A DNA stretch of 64,000 nucleotides. Source: Lepus europaeus. Its lineage: Eukaryota; Chordata; Mammalia; Lagomorpha; Leporidae. Below the pieces are notes generated by a model, which saw only the letters and a program-made list of their open reading frames with translations, was not told the origin of the DNA and searched no databases. The translations under genes were made by a program, and so were the position numbers. The DNA lies in NCBI RefSeq assembly GCF_033115175.1, contig NC_084840.1, positions 80,801,179 through 80,865,178 on the forward strand, read 5' to 3'. Positions within the stretch are counted from its first letter, which is position 1; each line of letters begins with the position of its first letter. Of the stretch, positions 22,680-32,762 are shown one piece after another.

Positions 22680-23085
22680 CTGTCTGCACCCGCTGAGCCA
22701 CCATCGACTTTTCTGTTGGCCTCCTGCTGTCACTGGTGTTCTGCAGAGCAAGCACCAGCACCTGATGAGTTACAAGTGAAGTTTTAAAGAAAAACCAGAG
22801 TAACAGGATGGCTGCCTTTAACAGCAATGGGAAAGTTTCTAAACTCATGATAGAACCTACTGGGGAGTGATTTTCAAAAGCCTGCGTCTTCCTTTTAATT
22901 CTTTTGAAGGCTGAACGTCCCTTTTCCCTGGTGCTGGGGAGGCTTCCCTATGAAGCCTTACTCAACATGTATAGGAGATGCCCTGCCTCTGTGGCCCCCG
23001 CCAGGTCATCCTGACCGCTGGCCAAAACCACAGACAACTTCCTCTTTGTCCCTAGTCACTGCTCTCCATCATGTCCACACAGCTC
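22680..23085. other. unique sequence, nothing recognised
   Basis: Ordinary sequence lies between two SINEs, with no repeat or coding signal. Confidence 0.4.
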
Positions 23086-23088
23086 AGA

Positions 23089-23425
23089 ATTTTTTTTTTT
23101 TCAGATTTAGAGTGACAGAGAGAGACAGACAGACAGACAGAGAGAGAGAGACAGAGAGACAGAGATCACCCATCTGCTGATTCACTCCCCAAGTAGCTAT
23201 GGCATAGGGGCTGGGTCAGGCTGAAGCCAGAAGCCACAAGCCCACCTGGGTCTCTCATGTGGTTGTCAGGGGCCCAAGCACTTGGGCCATTTTCTACTGC
23301 TTTCTCAGGTGCATTAACAGGGAGCTGGATTGGAAGTAGAGCAGCCAGGACTTGAACCGGTGCTTATATGGGATGCTGGCACTGCAGGCGGCAGCTTAGC
23401 CTGCTGTACCAGCATGCTGGCCCCC
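23089..23425 (-). mobile_element. lagomorph C-repeat SINE, older subfamily, antisense
   Basis: A poly(T) and a (GACA)n-rich tract are followed by 'CTGAAGCCAGAAGCCACAAG', 'GGGGCCCAAGCACTTGGGCC' and the head 'CTGTACCAGCATGCTGGCCC'. No clear target duplication was found. Confidence 0.85.
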
Positions 23426-24020
23426 AAGTAGTCTTTTTATGATGTCCCTGCAGCATGCCAGGGCCTCCTCCTGTGTCTTAGGGCTGCTCCATCACATTCA
23501 GGGTAAGGAAACACCGACTCCCTGTCTCACCCTAACTTTCTCACTCATGCGAATTCTGTAAACACCGTCCTTTCACTCTGCTTTGAGTTTTGTGCTTACA
23601 GTCTGGGGTGCTATTTGGGCAAGTAATCATGCAATAAAAAATAGTTACAATAGCTCCTTCAATGCTGTTAATAAAATGTTCAGTGAGAGATTCTTATAAG
23701 AGAACCAGCTTTTGTTGGAAGGGTCAAGGTTAGGGAAGATCTCTATTTTAAAGATGTAGTTATTGGGCCATGGCAGTGCTCTTATAGCTCCTAGAGGTTT
23801 ACACACCTGTGTTTCCTGCTTTGCTGAGCTGCCCTTCTCTGTGAAGCCTCCCCTGAGCCCAGTGGTGTGGAGGAGTGGAGGGCAGTCCCTCTGTGCCAGG
23901 GCCTCATCCCAGGGAAGCACCTACCTCATTCCATTGTCATGTCTACGTATTGCACTGCCACACCTGGGTCCACCTTCCTTCTCTCCCTCCCTCCCTCTCT
24001 CTTCCCTTTTTTTCTTTCTT

Positions 24021-24343
24021 TAAAAATTTTTTTGTATTTTATGCATTTGAAAGGCAGAGTGACAAAGAGAGTAGAAAAGACAAAGAGAAAGAGATTTTTC
24101 CATCTGCCTGTTCACTTCCCAAATGGTCACAGTGGCTGGGCCAAGAAGCTTGGGACTCTATCCAGGTCTCCCATGTGGCTGGCAGGGGCCCAAGTACTTT
24201 GGTCGTCATCTGCTGCCTTCCCAGGCACATGAGCAGGGAGCTGGATTGGAAGAAGAGCAGCCTGGACTCAAATTGGTGCTCTGCTATGGGGGGTGCTGGC
24301 ACTGCAGGGGGCACCTTAACCCATCTCACCACGCCGCCAGCTC
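24021..24343 (-). mobile_element. lagomorph C-repeat SINE, older subfamily, antisense
   Basis: The tail end 'TTTATGCATTTGAAAGGCAG' is followed by the body with 'GGGAGCTGGATTGGAAGAAG' and the head 'CACCACGCCGCCAGCTCC'. It is directly joined to another SINE in the same orientation. Confidence 0.85.
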
Positions 24344-24646
24344 CTATTGATTTATGCAGTTGAAAGGCAGAGGGGATAGACAGAGAGTCACCATCTACTG
24401 GTTTTGCTCCTGAAATGCCTGCAATGGCCCAGGCTGAGCCATGCCAAAACCTGAAGAGAGGGACTCAGTCCAAGTCTGTCATGCTGGTGACAGGAACCCA
24501 ACTTCTTGATCCACCACCTTCGGCCTCCCAGGGTGCACATTAGCAGAAAGCTAGGACTGAGAGCAGAGCCAGAACTCAAATCCAGGTACTCCCATATGGG
24601 GTGCGGGTGTCCCAACCAGCGGCTTAACCATTAGACCAAATGCCTT
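24344..24646 (-). mobile_element. lagomorph C-repeat SINE, old subfamily, antisense
   Basis: The tail end 'ATTGATTTATGCAGTTGAAA' is followed by a diverged body and the head 'GCGGCTTAACCATTAGACCA'. That head is typical of the oldest C-repeat subfamily. It forms a tandem with the preceding copy. Confidence 0.8.
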
Positions 24647-25254
24647 CCCTTCACTCCTAAGTTCTACGTGTATCATCCATAGTTATCAGCTGTGTGGCCT
24701 TAGCAACAAGTGTCCTGATTCTGTGCTCTATTCAGGATTCCTGTGCCTTGGTCCTGGAGAAATAAAAACCTTTGCATCAGCGCATAACCGTGCCCACATG
24801 GCTGATGGTCAAACCAGCTCACCATAAACTCCCCACACCCCACACTCCCATCACAGCTCCGAAATTCCTGGCCTCAGCATCCTTCAGAGTCAGTGGTCCA
24901 CACCCCTGTCTCTAGCCCTTGCCCTGTTTCTGTTGCAAACACCCATTTCAGCATCCTGCCCGGTTTACTGGCTGACCAGTTTCTCACACTGACCATCCCC
25001 TACCACCTTCCCGGAGCTTCTCAAAATACTCTGCAGGATTTCTGTCGTGTTTGCTGGAATACATTTGCATATTTTAAAACACTTATGTTTTCCAGAGACA
25101 GTCATATGAAATTCTGTAGGAAGCACTTGTGAACACTCCTTGTGTTTCATCCCTAAAATCACTCATATCCTGCAGTTCTACAGAAATGGCTTTCAAAGAC
25201 ATGAAGGGAAAAAAATGAAGAGAAAACTAATGTTTCACATGGCCACTGTGATAA

Positions 25255-26150
25255 AAGAATTTATTCATCTAACAAATTTTCTGGAGTTCTTACTGTATGC
25301 CAGGTGCTAGTTTAAGGTCTAAAAATGCTACATTTTCTATGTAAAACTGGAAAAATGCCTACTCACCCAGAGTTCATGTTTCATTGGAGAGAGGCAAGCT
25401 ATGGGCAGTTTATAAACATTTATCACAGGGCCGGTGCTGTGGCATAGCAGAAAAAGCCACTGCCTGCAGTGCTGGCATCCCATATGGGCACTGGTTCGAG
25501 TCTTGGTTGCTCCACTTCCGATCCAGCTTCCTGCTGTGGCCTGGGAAAGCAGCAGAAGATGGCCCAAGGCCTTGGGCCCCTGCACCCACATGGGAGACCT
25601 GGAAGAAGCTCCTGGCTCCTGGCTTTGGATCAGAACAATTCTGGCTGTTGTGGCCAACTGGGGGAGTGAACCAGTGGATGGAAGACCTGTCTCTCTTTCT
25701 CTGCCTCTCCTTCTCTCTGTGTATCTCTGACTTTCATATATATAAATAAATCTTTAAAAAACATTGATCACATGGTGATGGGTGCCATGGGGAAGTACAA
25801 AGCAAGGAAGTAGAAGCATTGGGGAACAGGAGCCCTTCTAAGGCCACACTTGATCAGAGTATAAGGAAGTGAGGGAGCCAGGTGAACTTGAGAAGGGGGA
25901 GATTCTGGAGCTGGAGCAGCCAGTGCAAAGGCCCTGAGGCAGAATGGCCAGCGAGCAGAGGCCAAGGTGAGGGCAGGAGACAGGAAAGAGATGGAATCAG
26001 AGTCTGATCCAGACTAAACTGGTTGAGGGTTTTTGGCAATGTAGTGACGTGATCCTGGGGGACAGACTGCAGATGTGGTCATTGCAATGATCCAGCAAAG
26101 AGAGGACAGTGACTGGGAGAGTCGGAGCCCATGACGTAACCATATTTCCC
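25255..26150 (-). mobile_element. LINE-2 copy, antisense, split by a SINE
   Basis: The + strand reads 'TACTGTATGCCAGGTGCTAG', 'CATGGTGATGGGTGCCATGG', 'AGTGCAAAGGCCCTGAGGCA', 'TGGTTGAGGGTTTTTGGCAA' and 'CATTGCAATGATCCAGCAAA'. These are consecutive phrases of L2 read on the opposite strand, spread over about 560 bases once the nested SINE is removed. It is ancient and non-functional. Confidence 0.7.
25428..25758 (+). mobile_element. lagomorph C-repeat SINE nested in L2
   Basis: The head is 'GGGCCGGTGCTGTGGCATAG'. It has a full body and the tail 'TATAAATAAATCTTTAAAA'. Target duplication copies are AAACATTTATCACA (25414-25427) and AAACATTGATCACA (25759-25772), with one mismatch. Confidence 0.9.
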
Positions 26151-26181
26151 CTTTCTTGTCATGGGATGTAATACAACATTG

Positions 26182-26524
26182 CGCCAGTGCTGCGGCTCAC
26201 TTGGCTAATCCTCTGCCTGCGGCGCTGGCACCCCGGGTTCTAGTCCCGGTTGGGGCACCAGATTCTGTCCCGGTTGCTCCTCTTCCAGTCCAGCTCTCTG
26301 CTGTGGCCTGGGAAGGCAGTGGAGGATGGCCCAAGTGCTTGGGCCCTGCACCCGCATGGGAGACCAGGAGGAAGCACCTGGCTCCTGGCTTCGGATCAGT
26401 GCATCGCCGGCCATAGTGGCCGCCATTTGAGGAGTGAACCAACGGAAGGAAGACCTTTCTCTCTGTCTCTCTCTCTCACTGTCTAACTCTGCCTGTCAAA
26501 AAAACCCAAAAAAACAAAAAAAAC
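26182..26524 (+). mobile_element. lagomorph C-repeat SINE, full length, young subfamily
   Basis: The head is 'CGCCAGTGCTGCGGCTCACT' with a B box 'GGTTCTAGTCC', and the body is CpG-containing. The tail is interrupted A-runs with CCC. A perfect 12-bp target duplication, AATACAACATTG, lies at 26170-26181 and 26525-26536. Confidence 0.92.
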
Positions 26525-26536
26525 AATACAACATTG

Positions 26537-26640
26537 TTGTCGGTGTCACAGCCAGTGAGGACACGGAGGTGTAGAGAAGTAGAGAAGCTTCTCCAAGGTC
26601 CCATAGCTCCCGGTGAGAACTCTGCTCACAGGAACTCTCG
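26537..26640 (-). mobile_element. MIR fragment
   Basis: 'GTGAGGACACGGAGGTGTAG', 'AGAAGCTTCTCCAAGGTCCC' and 'ATAGCTCCCGGTG' follow the MIR consensus read on the minus strand ('gaggaaactgaggc...gcccaaggtcacacagct'). This is an ancient SINE of all mammals, here about 100 bases long. Confidence 0.5.
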
Positions 26641-26644
26641 TTTG

Positions 26645-27420
26645 TCTTTATCTAGATGGTTCCAGGTGTCCAATCCTTTCACTGTGATGTGCATGTCACT
26701 AGGGAGCCTTCCTCAGGCCTGGCTCCAGTGTTAACAGAACTGTTTCAGAGGAAAATCCATGGAGCCTGAACCAACTAAGGGCGTGCGCTCTCTTGGCTGC
26801 GGGTCCCGAGACATAAGCAAAGGAGTGGTTCTTCCTTTCTTGGAAGCAGGAGCTCATGGCTTGAGTGGCAGCCGTCCCACAGGTGCCTCCAGGGAGCAAA
26901 GCAAGGCTATTTCATACTCAGAGGGAAAGCACTGGAGTAACCCAACCAAAGCATTGGTCTTCACTGCTACCATCCAGAAGAATCTAGAAAGGCCCTCTCC
27001 CTCTAGTGGAGAGGAGAAAGCCTGGTCCCCAGGCAGTGCCAGTCCTTGGCAAGAGCCAGGATAGCAGGGAAGGCAGATGAAGACCCTGCCTGAAACACTG
27101 GGAGAACCACAGATGCCTATCTGGTCCCACATGGTATCGGTCTGCATGCTGACGCCAATCAGAGTGGAATCAGGGAGCCCACTGTGGAAACACGGAAGGA
27201 TCCCAAGACAAGAGGCAAAAAAATGAAGATGCCGTGGGCAGGCCGGGGCATCTGGCTAAGCGTTGCTAAGGCCATTCGAGAGGGGTTGAAAACAGCGCAG
27301 CTGCAGGTTGCTAGCAGCTTCTACATGTATAATTTATACTCAGGATGCTAGCTGAACAAATGGTACGTGTTTCATTTCCTAGTAGGAGAGGCCTTTCTTG
27401 TTTATATATTTCACTGGATT
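26645..27420. other. unique sequence, nothing recognised
   Basis: No family is recognised. A 101-codon open frame (26759-27064) has no motif and probably occurs by chance. Confidence 0.4.
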
Positions 27421-27424
27421 AAAT

Positions 27425-27560
27425 GCAAAGCATATACCCTATGAAGGGCTTGGACCTGCGGTGTATAACGAACTCTTAAACCTCAATTACAAGAAAGATG
27501 GCCGTAGACAACAATAACGCCCTGCAAGTTATCAAAAAGTTCACAGACAAGGAATCAAAG
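27425..27560 (+). mobile_element. LINE-1 ORF2 fragment
   Basis: 'GAAGGGCTTGGACCTGCGGT' and 'AACGAACTCTTAAACCTCAA' followed by 'TACAAGAAAGATGGCCG' correspond to a late ORF2 segment of old mammalian L1 in sense orientation. It is the left part of a broken L1 mosaic that resumes at 28305. Confidence 0.5.
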
Positions 27561-27599
27561 GATCAGTTTATTTTGGACCCCCAAAAATAAAAAATCATG

Positions 27600-27740
27600 T
27601 ATATTAAGGGTCTTCAAAAGCTCACGTGAAATCCATATTAGGAAAACGTGATGCATGAGTCAACGTTTTTATACCAAAATGAACATATTTTTAAATTCTG
27701 TTTTCCAGAAACTCTTGGAACTATTCTCATATCCTTTAAG
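27600..27740. mobile_element. possible short DNA transposon (MITE-like)
   Basis: Near the left edge is 'TCTTCAAAAGCTCACGTGAA'. Near the right edge 'TCCAGAAACTCTTGGAACTA' is an imperfect reverse complement of it. The inner part 'TACCAAAATGAACATATTTT' resembles a mariner-type mammalian MITE. The similarity is by eye and the termini are decayed. Confidence 0.35.
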
Positions 27741-27764
27741 GAAGGATTTCTTTTAAGTGTGTTC

Positions 27765-27915
27765 CCACAAAGAAATGATAAACATTTGAGTAGACAGGTA
27801 TGTGTACCCTGATTTCAACATTACACAGTATATACACATTTCAAATTATCTCACAGGACCCCATATATATGTATAATTCATCTATGTTGATCTAAAAATT
27901 AAAACAAATTAAATG
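27765..27915 (+). mobile_element. LINE-1 3' UTR end (L1M-like)
   Basis: 'ACAAAGAAATGATAAACATT', 'TACCCTGATTTCAACATTAC', 'CAAATTATCTCACAGGACCC' and 'CATATATATGTATAATTCAT' match the terminal 150 bases of old mammalian L1 elements. The sequence ends in A-rich DNA. Confidence 0.65.
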
Positions 27916-27962
27916 CCAAAAAATCATCGATAATAGGAAGACAAATGATTCAGATGTTTTTT

Positions 27963-28293
27963 AAAAGATTGATTTATTTATTTGAAAGTCAGAGTTACAC
28001 AGCGAGAGAAGGAGAGGCAGAGAGAGAGAAAGCTCTTTCATCCAATGGTTCACTCCTCAATTGGCCACAACAGACAGAGCTGCACCAATCCAAAGCCAGG
28101 AGCCAGGAGCTTCTTCCAGGTCTCCCATGAGGGGTGTAGAGGCCCAAGGACTTGGGCCATCTTCTATTGCTTTCCCAGGCCATAGCAGAGAGCTGGATTG
28201 GAAGTAGAGCAGCCGGGACTCAAACCAGTGCCTATATGGGATGTCAGAATTGCAGGCGGTGGCTTTACCTGTTATGCCACAGTGCCAGCCCCT
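27963..28293 (-). mobile_element. lagomorph C-repeat SINE, antisense
   Basis: The tail end 'GATTGATTTATTTATTTGAA' is followed by a full body and the head 'ATGCCACAGTGCCAGCCCC'. The flanking repeats are AAATGATTCAGATGTTTT (27943-27960) and AAATGGTTCTGATTTTT (28294-28310). They agree with a few changes. Confidence 0.88.
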
Positions 28294-28304
28294 AAATGGT
28301 TCTG

Positions 28305-28940
28305 ATTTTTAAGATGGACCAAAGGTTTGAGCACACGCTCATTTTATAAGAGAAGATATATGAATGCCAAAATAAGCACATGAAAAGATGTTCAACATCA
28401 TTAATCATTAGGGAAATGCAAATTGAAATCTCAATGAGACACACAACTACCCACCTAGTAGAGTAGCTAATATTTTTTTTTGACAGGCAGAGTGGACAGT
28501 GAGAGAGAGACAGAGAGAAAGGTCTTCCTTTTGCCGTTGGTTCACCCTCCAGTGGCTGCCGCGGTAGCGCGCTGCGGCCGGTGCACCGTGCTGATCCGAT
28601 GGCAAGAGCCAGGTACTTATCCTGGTCTCCCATGGGGTGCAGGGCCCAAGCACTTGGGCCATCCTCCACTGCACTCCCTGGCCACAGCAGAGAGCTGGCC
28701 TGGAAGAGGGGCAACCTGGACAGGATCGGTGCCCCGACTGGGACTAGAACCTGGTGTGCCGGCGCCACAAGGCAGAGGATTAGCCTAGTGAGCCGTGGCG
28801 CTGGAGAATAGCTAATACTTTTTAAATGGACCATACAAAGCTTTGGCAAAGATGTGGATGAACTGAAATTTTCCTGCACCACTGACGGGAATGTAAAATA
28901 GTGCAAAGACTGGAAAACCGCCTGAAAGTTTCTTTTTCTT
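28305..28940 (+). mobile_element. LINE-1 ORF2 fragment, split by a SINE
   Basis: 'ATAAGCACATGAAAAGATGT', 'TCAACATCATTAATCATTAG', 'GGAAATGCAAATTGAAATCT' and, after the SINE, 'GGCAAAGATGTGGATGAACT' and 'GACGGGAATGTAAAATAGTG' are classic ORF2 3' phrases in sense orientation. The copy is broken by stops, the SINE and truncation. Confidence 0.8.
28479..28804 (-). mobile_element. lagomorph C-repeat SINE, young subfamily, nested in L1
   Basis: A poly(T), 'GACAGGCAGAGTGGACAGTG', a CpG-rich body and the head 'GAGCCGTGGCGCTGGA' are present. The target duplication is AGAGTAGCTAATATTTTT (28460-28477) against AGAATAGCTAATACTTTT (28805-28822). Confidence 0.9.
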
Positions 28941-28985
28941 AAAATTATTTTCTTCCTTTTATAAATCTTTCTTCCTTCTTATTTA

Positions 28986-29337
28986 TTTTTTTTTAATTTT
29001 TAATTTCATTATTTTTTTTTTTGACAGGCAGAGTGGATAGTGAGAGAGAGACAGAGAGAAAGGTCTTCCTTTTTGCCGTTGGTTCACCCTCCAATGGCCG
29101 CTGCAGCCAGCGCATCGTGCTGATCTGAAGCCAGGAGCCAGGCACTTCTCCTGGTTTCCCATGCGGGTGCAGGGCCCAAGGACTTGGGCCATCCTCCACT
29201 GCACTCCCGGGCCATAGCAAAGAGCTGGCCTGGAAGAGGGGCAACCGGGATAGAATCCGGCACCCCAACCAGGACTAGAACCCGGTGTGCCAGCGCCGCA
29301 AGGCAGAGGATTAGCCTGTTAAGCCACGGTGCCGGCC
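28986..29337 (-). mobile_element. lagomorph C-repeat SINE, young subfamily
   Basis: An interrupted T-rich tail is followed by 'GACAGGCAGAGTGGATAGTG', the body and the head 'AAGCCACGGTGCCGGCC'. A perfect target duplication, TCTTCCTTCTTATTTA, lies at 28970-28985 and 29338-29353 (16 bp). Confidence 0.92.
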
Positions 29338-29349
29338 TCTTCCTTCTTA

Positions 29350-29575
29350 TTTAAACATGGTTCTGAAATGCAGTACACATACCAAGAAAGGCACACAGAT
29401 GTGCAGATAAGTGAGTTCTTGGTCCCCCTGGACACACTCATAACCAACATCCAAATTAAGAACAAAACATTACTAGTACCCCAACTTCCTTAGAATGCAC
29501 CCACTCTTCTATCCACTCATTCTACTGCTTGTTCTAGTCAATTATGCATCAATAAAGGTGTTTTTGAAGCATGTC
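29350..29575. mobile_element. probable old LINE-1-derived segment
   Basis: 'ACATCCAAATTAAGAACAAA' followed by 'ACATTACTAGTACCCCAACT' resembles a widespread phrase of old L1 elements ('atcaagaaatagaacattaccagtacccc'). The orientation relative to L1 is not certain. Confidence 0.4.
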
Positions 29576-30245
29576 TAAAATTTTGGGAGGAATTAGTACT
29601 TGAATGGAGCGAAGCAAACAGGTGTTTGTCTTCGAAGTTCTGACACCCCAGGGAGGTGGGGTGGTCCAGCTAAGTGGGGCCCTACAGGATGGCGTCTGAG
29701 CAGGGTCAGTTCTCCTGAGGTGCCCATAGCACATTTCCCTGGTATCTCTGAATGCTTTGGCATTTTAATGTTCCAATCAATTGTCTCCAACTTGGGTTTC
29801 CAGCCTTGGCTTCCCTGTCTGCTGCTATGGGGACAGGGCTGACGACTGTGACACTTGGTCTTTATGAATGTGTGTTCTGTGTATTTCATTCCTTCACTGG
29901 TGAGTATTTCCAGCAGAGACACGGACATATCAGCAGCAGAGTGCGTGGATTCAGGCAACTGTGTGTAGAATAAGACACAGCAATAACCATTGCTGGCGGG
30001 ATCTTTGCCTAAATGTTCATAAGGTGAAGGGTGGCGAGCAGGAAAGACGCTAGGAGAACGGGAGCGCTGGTGCTGGCTCCCTCCCCTGAGCTGTGCCCCT
30101 TTTCAGTAAACATGAGACATAGATGCCATTGTCCTGCATTATTGGAAGGACTCAAAAGAAAACGCCTACAAAAAGCCTTTTCAAACAAAAATAATAATTT
30201 GACTATTGTTGATATATCTTAAGTACTGAACAAGTTCAAGTTAAG
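29576..30245. other. unique sequence, nothing recognised
   Basis: No repeat family is seen. A 121-codon frame on the minus strand (29593-29958) has no motif. Confidence 0.4.
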
Positions 30246-30249
30246 GGGA

Positions 30250-30896
30250 GTGTATTTGTCTGCTCAGGCTGCCGTAGCCTACCTCCCTCCTAGGAGACTG
30301 GAAGCCTGAAATCAAGGTGCCAGCAGGGCTGGTTTCTTTTGAGGCCTGTGGCTTGGCACAGCCAGCTTCTCCCTGCATGCTCATGTGGTCTTCCCTCTGT
30401 GGGTGTCTGCGTCCTAGCTGTTTCTTGTAGGGACCCCGTCAGATTGCAGGAGGGCCCATCCTCTTGACTTCGCTTTAGCTTTTTTTAAAAACATTTATTT
30501 ACTTATTTGAAAGTCAGAGTTATACAGAGAGAGAAGGAGAGAGAGAAAGAGGTCTTTCATCTGCTGGTTCACTCCCCAGACGGCCACAGTGGCCGGAGCT
30601 GTGCTGATCCGGAGCCAGGAGCTTCTTCTGGGTCTCCCATGTGGGTACAGGGGCCCAAGGACTTGGGACATCTTCTACTACTTTCCCAGGCCATAGCAGA
30701 GAGCCGGATTGGAAGCAGAGCAGCCGAATCTTGAACTGGTGCCTGTATGGGATGCCGGCACTGCAGGCAGTGGCTTTACCTGCTACACCACAGCACCGGC
30801 CCTTTTGCTTTAGCTTAATTACTGCATTAAAGACCCTATCTCTAAATACAGACACATTCTGAGGTCTTGGGTGGTTAGCGGCTTCAACATGTCAGT
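30250..30896 (-). mobile_element. MaLR-type LTR (MLT1-like), antisense, split by a SINE
   Basis: The + strand reads 'GTATTTGTCTGCTCAGGCTG', 'GAAATCAAGGTGCCAGCAGG', 'TCTTCCCTCTGTGGGTGTCT' and, after the SINE, 'AAAGACCCTATCTCTAAATA' and 'CACATTCTGAGGTCTTGGG'. This is the reverse complement of a typical MLT1 LTR. Confidence 0.75.
30482..30803 (-). mobile_element. lagomorph C-repeat SINE nested in a MaLR LTR
   Basis: The tail end 'TTATTTACTTATTTGAAAGT' is followed by the body and the head 'CACCACAGCACCGGCCC'. The flanking duplication is TTCGCTTTAGCTT (30469-30481) and TTTGCTTTAGCTT (30804-30816), with one mismatch. It disrupts the antisense MLT1-like LTR cleanly. Confidence 0.92.
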
Positions 30897-32350
30897 TACA
30901 GGTTGCTTCTCGGCCCTCAGGAGGGAGGTAGGCAGCAGCGACTGGCGTCCAATCCCAGTTTGCTTTCCAAGTTACCAATTACTGGAAAGCAGATCATCTC
31001 AAGTGCAGCTGCGCCAGCACTTGGTGCGAAAGGGGATGGAAGCACGCAGCTCACACATCTCTCACTGGAATTCCATTTCTGTTCTGTCCCTTTGCCCCTT
31101 TCTATGGAGAGCCAGCAAATCAACAGTGGAGGGCAGATACGGAGGCTGGACACAGCCTACCAGGTTACTTTCCTATGTAGCAGCTCAGTCCCCGAAAGCA
31201 CCCTCACCCACCCCCACACACACAGAGGTCACACCTCCTAGGGAAGGCAGACAGAGCAGGTGGCAGGTCAGAGAGAGACTGAGGGTGCCGTGGGCAGGGG
31301 TGCAGGTGAGGTGCAGGTGCAGGGCTGTTAATGCTATCTGCAATAATCAGATAAAGGCCAGAGTGGCTTTATCTCTTGCATTTGTTTTTAGCTGCAAGAG
31401 ACAATGAGTGATTTAGGATGGGCTTGTCCCAGCAAAGAATTTGCTGCAACTTAGCTCAGTGTCTCCAGATGGGACAGGTGGAAGAGAGCTGGGCAAGGGC
31501 CTACCCAGTGAGCCCTCAGGTAAGGGCTCTTGGTTGTGTGTGCAACAAGGCTAGGACGGGGTGTACTGGAGAGTTTCAGGTCAGTGAAGCCTTTGCTGGG
31601 GCCTGGCTGCCAAGTGCCGGTGATTTTGATCAAATCGAGGCCCTGAGGAAGAACTCGGGCAATTCGAGGGAAGTTGGCATGCTGCAGAAGCACGAGGCAG
31701 CTCTGCCTCCATGCCATTCATGCCGCGTGGGCAAACACCCCTGCAGGTGGGGGAGGGGATGAAACAAAGGCAGCAGGCCCCTGCCGATTAGTTCAGACAT
31801 GGCCCGCCCTGCTGCCTGGCAGGGGCCAGGTGCACACAGGATGTGGCCGTGTCTGCAGGCGGACAGATGCATCAGTATCTTCAGTCAGTAACAGCATCAA
31901 CTTCCTTTGGGCACATCCTTAATCACCAGCAATAACTCTCCTTGTCATTTATCTGTTAGGACGTAGGCCTGCTGCCAACACCCTGGAGATAGGAACTCAG
32001 TCTTCAAGGGTTTTCCCTTTCAGGTGCTGGTATGTTTCAAAGAGCCCTCACCACTGTTTGTTTTTCTTAACTCATTACATTAGGGCAGTGCAGGCATGTG
32101 ATCCCCCTGAGATCCGGAGTGGGAGTCTGTGCCTGTTTGCAGCAGGTGTGAGCACTTCTCTGGGAAGATTCATCAGAATCTGCTTAGCCCAGGGAGCTCA
32201 GAATGAGGGGCCAATCCCCCACGACACTGTCCCTTAGAGAACAGACATCACAAATCAATTCGTCGATTGACACCGGCAGCTCTCCCTGGAGTCAACAGCA
32301 GCATCTATTTCTCAACCCTGAGCATTTGTACCAATCATCAACCTGGAGGT
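30897..32350. other. unique sequence, SINE-poor
   Basis: No dispersed repeat or exon is recognised. A 178-codon open frame (30871-31407) has no recognisable domain. An inverted pair of GATA motifs near 31349-31374 is listed separately. Confidence 0.45.
31349..31374. promoter_or_regulatory. inverted GATA-motif pair (candidate regulatory site)
   Basis: AGATAAAG at 31349-31356 and its exact reverse complement CTTTATCT at 31367-31374 are separated by 10 bases. WGATAR is the known GATA-factor binding site. The local unique sequence and the palindromic arrangement are visible, but any enhancer role is inference. Confidence 0.3.
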
Positions 32351-32356
32351 CACACC

Positions 32357-32762
32357 CTGTATTCATTTCCCAGGGCATTGGCAACAGAGTGGCTGAAACA
32401 ACAGAACTGTGTTGTCTCACGCTTCTGACACCCAAGTGCTGGCAGGGTGGGCTTCTTCTGAGCACCACAAGGAAGAGGCTGTTCCAGATTGTTCTCCTGG
32501 CTTCTAGTAGCCTCAGACTTGCAAATGGCATTTCCTGTGCCTTCACACCTCCCCTTGTCAACGTGTCTGTGTCCAAATTTCCAGTTTGCCTAAGAACAGC
32601 GGTCACATCAGATCTGAGCCCACCCCCATAACCTCAGCCTGACTTGATTGTCTCTGAAAAGCCTGTTTCTAAAGACGGTCACATCTACAGATAATTGGTG
32701 TGTGTGTGGGGGACTTTATCATGCCAGGGCGGGGAGGGGGCACAATTCAACTCCTAAAACCT
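32357..32762 (-). mobile_element. MaLR-type LTR (MLT1-like), antisense
   Basis: The + strand reads 'TGTATTCATTTCCCAGGGCA', 'GTGGCTGAAACAACAGAACT', 'GTGTCTGTGTCCAAATTTCC', 'CTTGATTGTCTCTGAAAAGC' and 'GCACAATTCAACTCCTAAAA'. This follows the complete length of an MLT1 LTR in reverse. It is about 400 bp, near full length, solo, and has no internal viral sequence. Confidence 0.8.

Noticed and set aside
28292..28906. 204-codon minus-strand open frame, the longest in the window
   Set aside because: It is made of SINE and L1 sequence read in one frame. Similar peptide phrases recur wherever this SINE subfamily occurs.
30871..31407. 178-codon open frame on the plus strand
   Set aside because: It begins within the edge of a MaLR LTR and has no domain.
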